Part shown: piece by piece, positions 57,766 to 64,000 of the stretch
Position numbering within the stretch: the stretch's first letter is position 1
Layout: each line of letters starts with the position of its first letter
The notes under the pieces: model-generated
What the model was told of the DNA's origin: nothing
Database searches by the model: none
The model's input: the letters and a program-made list of their open reading frames with translations, nothing else
DNA from: Parietaria judaica
Taxonomy: Eukaryota; Streptophyta; Magnoliopsida; Rosales; Urticaceae
Direction: 5' to 3'
Assembly (NCBI GenBank): GCA_954871525.1
Contig: OX940872.1
Span: forward strand, 11,617,180 to 11,681,179
DNA length: 64,000 nucleotides
Program-made: the position numbers and the translations under genes

Positions 57766-59482
57766 TCAATATTGGTTGTTTTGGTAGCACTCTCTGGGGG
57801 CATTGGGGAATCGCTTTTTGTCCTTGCAGTAGTCATAAACCATGTTCTTCCTTCTCGTGTCCATCATATTCCTGCGGCCTTGGCCGCTGAGCTTCTCCCA
57901 CAGCCACGCGTTGTTGCTGAAGAAGAGGAACTTCGAGCTCGACTTGCAAGAGCGGTAGCTTCCTTTCCAAATGCAGGCGTCTTGGGCGTCGTAGTTGCGG
58001 TAGAATGCCTTGAAGGGTCCCTTTGACCAGTCAGTCTTCACCAAGCCGCCTCGGGTGGCCCAGTCGTCGGCATTCCAGATGCTGGAGTAGAGCTTCATGG
58101 GCTGGTATTGAGGAAAGCAAACTCCATCCAGTTTCTTGTACTCTCTGATGGCAATCCCATCAACCAGGAAGCTGAAAAAAAGAAGAAAGAAAAATAAACA
58201 CATGAGTGTAATGAAGAGATTCATTATTGATAGGCAGCAAGCCGTTGTTTAATTACCGCTAATCTTGTTAAAGTTAGCGGTGGCGATTTCAAAAATTACA
58301 TTCGGGGAGCTATAGTAATTTTTTATTTTATTTTATTTTTTTGTCAAAAATTGTATTTGCAAGTTTATATTTGAATCGTAGTGAAAAATTGTAAAATAAA
58401 AAATAGTGCTAATTAAAAAAAAAAATGAAACCCGAATTTTTGGTTCCGGTAGAAAATAAAACAGGGCAGTGTTTACACATAAACAGGATGAACTATAACC
58501 AAAACATTAGGAATTAGTATACAAATTTTATAAATGTATTAGAGTAATGATTGAACAAATTATATATGTATATAGACAGAACTAAGATAGATGGTTCATT
58601 TTTAACCTAAGTTCTAGGTTATAGATAAACCTAATAAAATAAATAGTTTTATTTTTATGAATGTGTCTTACAGAATGTGGTTGGGAGTCCAGTGGATAGA
58701 ATAAGTGTGGTAATCCTCAGAAGGATCGAACCAGATTCTGAATTGCTGCTCTTTCTTGCCTATGCCATTGCAGAATACATTGGTGTGAATCGTGTACGGA
58801 TCGCCACTAACATTGCCCAGGAATTCGAAGTCTATCTCATCGTGATGATCTCCTTTGGAAGACAACTGTATTCATATAATACAAAAATTATTATTATTAT
58901 TATTTGAACTCGTATATACATGTCCGAGTCCACTTATAACATATGTATACTACATATCTCGATGGGTTTTTGTTTATCTTCTTGATTCAAGAGCTGATAA
59001 GTGTATTTCATGCTATCTTAACAAATTTTTATGATATTGATTCATATCATTAATAGTTTTATATTAAATAATAACTCAATAATATAATAAAATTGGTAGT
59101 TCCAAAATTAATAGATGCTCTATTGTGAATATAGTTTAACATAAAAATATAAATCATCGTAAAATATACTTACATAGTAGGTTGTGACCGTCCCAGCAGA
59201 ATCACCTTTAATGAGCTTAATTTGCATGTCAATGTTGACGAACAGATACTCATCTTTGGACTCGAATCCCGAGCCCGAAGCCTTGTCGAGTGTCGCGGAC
59301 AGGGTTTTACCATTGTCGAGTATCTTACAGCGATCGCCGCCCCACGTCAAGTCGAGATCGTTGTAGAGGTTGCCGCCGGCAAAAGCGACCATCGAAGAGC
59401 CGAGCGTGAGCGACAAGAGCAGCAAAACGGCTGAAACGTTGCGGTGAGAGAAAGTGGCAAACCCTAGACGTTCGTTCGCCAT
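57766..59482 (-). CDS. XTH: Xyloglucan endotransglucosylase/hydrolase, three exons (copy B)
   Basis: Same GH16 cell-wall enzyme family as copy A. Exons on the minus strand are 59482-59174 (309 nt), 58865-58672 (194 nt) and 58171-57766 (406 nt). Introns of 308 and 500 nt have GTAAG starts and CAG ends. The product has 302 residues. The start at 59482 (MANERLGF) was preferred over an in-frame upstream ATG at 59557, because the hydrophobic signal segment [12 protein letters not shown] then lies at about 18-30. DEIDFEFLG at 112-120 gives nucleophile E113 and acid/base E117, with the NVS glycosylation site at 121-123. [17 protein letters not shown] and YCKDKKRFP are present. Intron positions and exon-2 length equal those of copy A, supporting tandem duplication. 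The frame is intact and the gene looks functional. Confidence 0.94.
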
Positions 59483-59570
59483 GGTTTGCGAATGTAAGCT
59501 CAAAGAAATTATACGTAATTTGTTGTTTTCTCTCTGTGTTAGACAATGTTTTGGCACAATGAAACGCGCG

Positions 59571-59580
59571 TATATATATA
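59571..59580 (-). promoter_or_regulatory. TATA box of XTH copy B
   Basis: TATATATATA, about 89 bases before the preferred start codon. It lies only about 14 bases upstream of the alternative ATG at 59557, which further argues against that start. Confidence 0.65.
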
Positions 59581-60037
59581 CACATTAGGTTCTCAGTAAT
59601 CTTGTGTATTTAGTCGTGAAGATCAGGAACAAAGAAAAAGCCGCGTGAATATTTTTTATTTTCATTTTTTGTAGTTGGTGAACATATATACAATAATATA
59701 ACGTGGCAACAACAAAATTGACTTTGATTATTAGTTCGTATTAGTTTTGTCCCTCTAAGGGCACGACCTGTTGTTCGTATTATTACTTTTAATTTTTATC
59801 AAAATAAAAGGCTGTTTGGAGATTTGTACAATTAAAAATTATTGATTAATTAAGTCGACTCTATCAAATATATTCCATTGCCAAATAGTTAACTATTATA
59901 TATACCTTTTATTATTTTTTAAGCTTTAAAAAATTTAAGAGATCAAAACCGCACTTTATTATATTCCAGGTTGTTACTGACCTCAAAAAGGTATTTATTG
60001 GTTGCCAATATTAATGGCAATGTCATAGAAAATGCTA
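59581..60037. other. XTH-B upstream region
   Basis: AT-rich presumed promoter. No specific element assigned. Confidence 0.5.
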
Positions 60038-60408
60038 CGGGAAAATGGCATCATTAGTACTTAAGTCTTTGAAAAGTTGATATTAAGTTCTCATTTTTTT
60101 TTTTTTTTTGGCGAAAATTGTTAAAGTTCATATTTTGTGTCTTCCGTCATGCTTCCCACTTGAACCGCATCACGTGTAACGTTTTTAAACCTATTAAATA
60201 TATCATTTATAATTCAAAAAATTAAACTGATTTATCAATGATCAACAATTGTATATTTAATAGGTTTAAAACGTGACATGTGGCACGGTTCTGAACGAAA
60301 ATATGAAGGAAGACACAAAATAAGAATTTGACAACTTTTGCGACCAAAAAAAAAAGGGAATGTAATATCAACTTTTCAAAGACTTAGGTATTTGTGCTGC
60401 CATTTTCC
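60038..60408. mobile_element. MITE of about 371 bp with 45-bp inverted ends
   Basis: The left end GGGAAAATGGCATCA runs to CTTTGAAAAGTTGATATT. The right end is its inverse with few changes (AATATCAACTTTTCAAAG to TGCCATTTTCC). A second inner pair is ATTAAATATATCA and TATATTTAATAGG. Flanks AAAATGCTA (60029-60037) and TAAATATTA (60409-60417) agree at 6 of 9 positions, a possible decayed Mutator-type 9-bp duplication. No coding capacity. Confidence 0.75.
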
Positions 60409-62020
60409 TAAATATTATTTATATAATGCAAATTTACTCATATTTTATGACGTATCCGTCGGGCCTCGGCTATGAGTATATACTATTAACATCTAATTAT
60501 ACGCATAAATTGATATGGACATCTAAATAGTTATAATATATTCGTCGGCATATCCGTAAAATCATATCATTAAAAAAAATTGGTGATGACATTTTAAACC
60601 TTACGAATTATCAATTGTTCATTAGAAAAAGGAATTCATTAAGTTCTTGTCATATTGACTCGGACCAGGGTGAAGCGAAGCCATGAACTATTATGAGAGG
60701 GGGCGAAAAACTTAGACCAATTTTTTTAAATAAAATATGGTTTAATTTTTTTAAAAAATATTTTTTATTAATCGTTAAATATTATTGATACAATTGTAAA
60801 AATATTTTATATAAATAAAAAATCTATTATACTAAGAGATTAGAGATGTCTGTTAAAATATAGAGACCATAAATAAATAAAATTGAAGTTATTAAGATTC
60901 AAACTTAGCCTTTATAAGAAGAGTAACTAAAATTGTGGTATCATTTTTGTTCAAATATGGTACATTATATATATATAAATATAATGTATATATAATATAA
61001 TGATATACATTAAAGATATAAAGTATATATATTAGTACATATGTATATAATAATCAAATATAACGAATTTAGATCAAGTGGGAGAGGCCGACTCCATCCG
61101 AGCTTTAATGGCTCCTCCCTTGAATCAGAAATCGGAATAGTCTAAACATCAAACAAAATATAATAAAAGAAAACTATGTGAACGTGGTGGACACGAACGC
61201 AATTGTCTCTAATGATCAGAAAATGAGATCACGCACTTTGTAATGGCTTTGTTGAGTTCAGAACTTAGCTGGAGAAATATTATATTAGAATTGAATGTTA
61301 TATATATTAACAAATGGTAATGTGATAAGGTAAAAAGCTTGCAAGGTTATCGTACATATTAGTATTACTACGTACACTGTTTTCTTTCATTTTCAGAGAA
61401 CTAAATTTTTTACAAGCAATATAAATTCCAAATTTCAAAATCTTAAAAACAAATCATGAATGTATTTTCAACAGAATTAGCACATGCTATTCGAATTCTG
61501 CGGATAAAGTGTCTAAAATTAAATGTGCCCGATAATATCCTATTATAAATGTAGAAGAAGTAATAAGCTAACACTAATCATAGTTTTATGTTGAAAAATG
61601 AAAACTACATCAAATACGCAGCAAAAGTACAAGATTAGACCTACCGCGTTTGCTAGGAAATATATTCATGAAATTTGTTGAAATTGTTAATAATTTATGA
61701 CGTGAGTTTTTTTAGATTTACAATTACATTGGTCTGAAATCAGACTGCGATACCATAAATAACTGGTAACTTAATATGATATATCTACAAAAAAAAATAT
61801 AAAATTATTTGAAAATAAAAATATAAAAACTAATTTTGAGATCATAATCAAACATTATAGTTTTTAAAATTTTGTTGCTTTTTGCTTGCAGGATTCATTT
61901 TTGACAGATGTGATTACTGTATTAAAACAACTCAGCTAACACAAGAACCTGAGCCATCAATAATAATAAATCAGCCATAAGAAGCTTGTTTTTTTCTTTT
62001 TTATATTTAATTTAAAAAAA
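60409..62020. other. AT-rich intergenic DNA
   Basis: No gene or repeat pair identified in this 1.6 kb. Confidence 0.5.
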
Positions 62021-62104
62021 ATATGTGTTTTAGTTTGAAAGTTCACCATATATTGTGCCAAAGGTTTAGTGGTTTATTTTTTCATTTCAAACTAAAACAC
62101 ATAT
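62021..62104. repeat. Perfect 20-bp inverted repeat, 44-bp loop
   Basis: Arms at 62021-62040 (ATATGTGTTTTAGTTTGAAA) and 62085-62104 are exact inverse complements. Confidence 0.93.
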
Positions 62105-62150
62105 TTGTTTTGAATATTTATATTAGTACCTCTAAAAATATTTTGTAATT

Positions 62151-62240
62151 AGTGGTCGACCTCCCATTTACTTAATTTTGATAATTTAGTAAAATAGTTT
62201 AATAAATTATCAAAATTAAGTAAATGGGAGGTCGACCACT
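62151..62240. repeat. Perfect 38-bp inverted repeat, 14-bp loop
   Basis: Arms 62151-62188 and 62203-62240 are exact inverse complements. The outer part reads AGTGGTCGACCTCCC. The right arm ends exactly at the adjoining copia LTR. It may be a tiny foldback transposon or a terminator-like hairpin. Confidence 0.95.
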
Positions 62241-62504
62241 GTTAACTTTGAGAATGTGTATGCGAGACAATAAAGTTCAATAATTTGTTCGGTGCAAAAG
62301 GATATCATATTATTCATCTTGATTGAAATATATACATACATGACAAATCATATAAAAAGAAAGAATAAAAGACATAAAAGAAAATATCTTCCTAATTAAT
62401 ATACAACGTCTATAAAATAATTTATTACATGATTGACAACTAATTGCTCTATTGTGGTAATCTCCAACCCATAATTTTTGGCTGGACAAGTGCATTGGTC
62501 AACA
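62240..62504 (-). repeat. 3' LTR of the right-edge copia element, 265 bp
   Basis: On the minus strand it starts TGTTGACCAATG after the polypurine tract and ends AAAGTTAACA. The pol stop codon TGA is supplied by the first six bases of the LTR (TGT TGA). Confidence 0.85.
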
Positions 62505-64000
62505 CTCCCCCTCAAGTGGTGCATATATATCTATCATGCTCAACTTGTCGATAACTTCCTGAAACACCTTTCTTGAGATCGCCTTTGTTAATATATCTGC
62601 AAGCTGATTTTCAGATTTTACGAATGGAAAGAAAATAATTTTTTTATCCAACTTTTCTCTTATAAAATGACGATCGATTTCAACATGTTTTGTACGATCA
62701 TGTTGAACTGGATTTTGTGCAATTTGAATTGCAGATTTGTTGTCGCAGAAAAGATTTATGGCTTTTGAGCTTTCAATTCTAAGATCCTGCAAAATTCTTT
62801 TAGTCCATAATAACTCACACACGCCATGAGCCATACCTCGAAACTCTGCTTCAGCGCTTGATCGAGCAACCACTTTTTGCTTTTTACTTCTCCAATTAAC
62901 AAGATTTCCTTCAACAAATATGAAATAACCTGATGTTGATCTTCTGGTTGATTGATCTCCTGCCCAATCAGCATCTGTGTATCCTTCAATTGTAGAAGCT
63001 TCATTTTTTGAGTATAACAATCCTCTTCCCGGAGCACCTTTCAAATATCTCAAAATTCTATAGACCGCATTCATGTGTTCTTCATTTGGAGCTTGCATAA
63101 ACTGACTTACCACACTTACTGCATAGGCGATATCTGGTCTAGTATGAGTTAAGTAAATTAACTTACCTACTAGACGTTGATAACAACCAATGTCTGCTGG
63201 ATTTTTGTTTGTAGAGCTCTCAAGGTGATGGTTTATCTCCATAGGTGTTTCAATTGGCTTGCAATTAATCATTCCTGTTTCAGCAAGTAAATCTAATACG
63301 TACTTTCGTTGAGAAAGAGAGATACCTTTTTTTGATCGGGACACTTCAATACCTAAAAAATATCAAAGTTCTCCCAAGTCTTTCATTTCAAACTTGGTCG
63401 CCAAGAATCTTTGTAAACTCTCCATTTCTTCAACGTCATTGCCAGTTATGACCATATCATCTACATACACAATTAAAACTGTTAGTTTTTCACCATTGTG
63501 TTTAATAAATAATGTGTGATCAGATTTGCTCTGGGTGTAGCCGGCTGACTTCATTTCTGATGTAAACTTTGCAAACCATGCTCTAGGTGATTGTTTCAAC
63601 CCATAGAGTGATTTTTTCAACTTACATACTTTCCCTTCCTGTATGGATTTATTATCAACTCCTGGTGGAATCTCCATGTATACTTCTTCTTCTAAGTCCC
63701 CGTTTAGGAACGCGTTTTTCACATCAAATTGACGTAAAGGCCAATTTCGATTTATAGCAATTGAAAGAAGAATACGAACAGTATTAAGCTTGGCTACAGG
63801 GGCAAATGTTTCTTGATAATCAACTCCATATTTTTGTGTGTAACCTTTTGATACCAACCTTGCTTTATACCTATCAATGCTTCCATCAGCCTTAAGCTTC
63901 ACAGTGTATACCCATTTACATCCAATAATCTTTTTCTCCTTAGGCAATCGGACTAGTTCCCAAGTCGAATTTTTTTTCAAAGCCTCCATTTCTTCAATCA
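62499..64000 (-). pseudogene. copia reverse transcriptase and RNase H, one nonsense codon
   Basis: Starts at the window edge. RT motifs: WKWVYTVKLKADG-like GCKWVYTVK, KGYTQKYGVDY, TFAPVAKLNTVR, FDVKNAFLNGDLEEEVYM, LYGLKQSPRAW and VYVDDMVITG near 63465-63436. After DLGEL a TGA at about 63360-63362 interrupts the frame, which then continues at once with YFLGIEV. RNase H: TDADWAGDQSTRRSTSGY, SSAEAEFRGMA, DNKSAIQIAQNP, HFIREKL and ADILTKA. The stop is at 62499. Apart from the single stop everything visible is intact, so this insertion is fairly recent. Confidence 0.9.

Larger units (their letters stand above)
62240..64000 (-). mobile_element. Ty1/copia element, nearly intact, running off the right edge
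   Basis: Minus-strand RT and RNase H, then polypurine tract CTTGAGGGGGAG and a 265-bp 3' LTR. Only one stop codon interrupts about 1500 bases of pol. The integrase, gag and 5' LTR lie beyond the window. Its sequence is distinct from the two other copia elements here. Confidence 0.9.

Noticed and set aside
59483..59557. Upstream ATG at 59557 for XTH-B
   Set aside because: It would place 25 charged residues before the signal peptide and lies only about 14 bases from the TATA box, within the probable leader or untranscribed region.
1..64000. CRISPR arrays, tRNA or rRNA genes, prokaryotic operons
   Set aside because: None seen. Regular repeats here are minisatellites or transposon ends, and gene structure is plant nuclear.

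Overview
The window is nuclear DNA of a flowering plant, almost certainly a eudicot. It holds three intact-looking host genes in a sea of nested transposable elements. The host genes are an intronless nicotianamine synthase gene (20127-20981, +) and two three-exon xyloglucan endotransglucosylase/hydrolase (XTH) genes on the minus strand (27625-28969 and 57766-59482). No prokaryotic, organellar, tRNA, rRNA or CRISPR feature was seen. I cannot name the species.

Layout. 1-3640: 3' part of a decayed Ty1/copia element, its LTR, then a second primer-binding site with a gag fragment. 3641-9050: AT-rich DNA with a possible old LTR, a 100-bp-period tandem duplication and the first copy of a segmental duplication. 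9730-10440: gypsy-like solo LTR with an array of palindromic repeats just before its TATA box. 11616-14520: second copy of the duplication, carrying a 1.34-kb Mutator-like foldback element with 9-bp target duplications and a 365-bp MITE whose empty site survives in the first copy. 16138-18900: a non-autonomous LTR element. 20127-20981: nicotianamine synthase. 21588-27011: a complete, very young Ty3/gypsy chromovirus-like element (identical 413-bp LTRs, 5-bp target duplication), inserted between the convergent nicotianamine synthase and first XTH genes. 30115-32855: dead PIF/Harbinger element. 34024-36926: 5'-truncated L1-type LINE. 36962-37703: Harbinger-type MITE. 37704-37850: copia LTR fragment that appears to have received both of those insertions.

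About 37900-49023 is a large minus-strand Tat-lineage gypsy element. It has gag-protease, RT, two RNase H domains, integrase, a 38-39-bp minisatellite, and a plus-strand antisense gene with its own TATA box, introns and coiled coils. Its 3' LTR was not found. A truncated minus-strand copia element follows (49178 to about 53040), then a decayed hAT element (about 53040-56095), the second XTH gene, a small MITE, two perfect hairpins, and a nearly intact copia element running off the right edge.

How the parts relate. The two XTH genes share orientation, intron positions and an identical second-exon length, so they look like a tandem pair pushed about 29 kb apart by insertions. Nicotianamine synthase makes a metal chelator in the cytosol; the XTH enzymes remodel cell-wall xyloglucan. 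They are neighbours and not a pathway. I found no wholly new system. The most unusual signals are the spliced antisense gene in the Tat element, a UAG-CAA-CUA readthrough-type context at its protease/RT junction, the young gypsy element that lacks half of its integrase zinc finger, and the natural empty-site evidence for small transposons.
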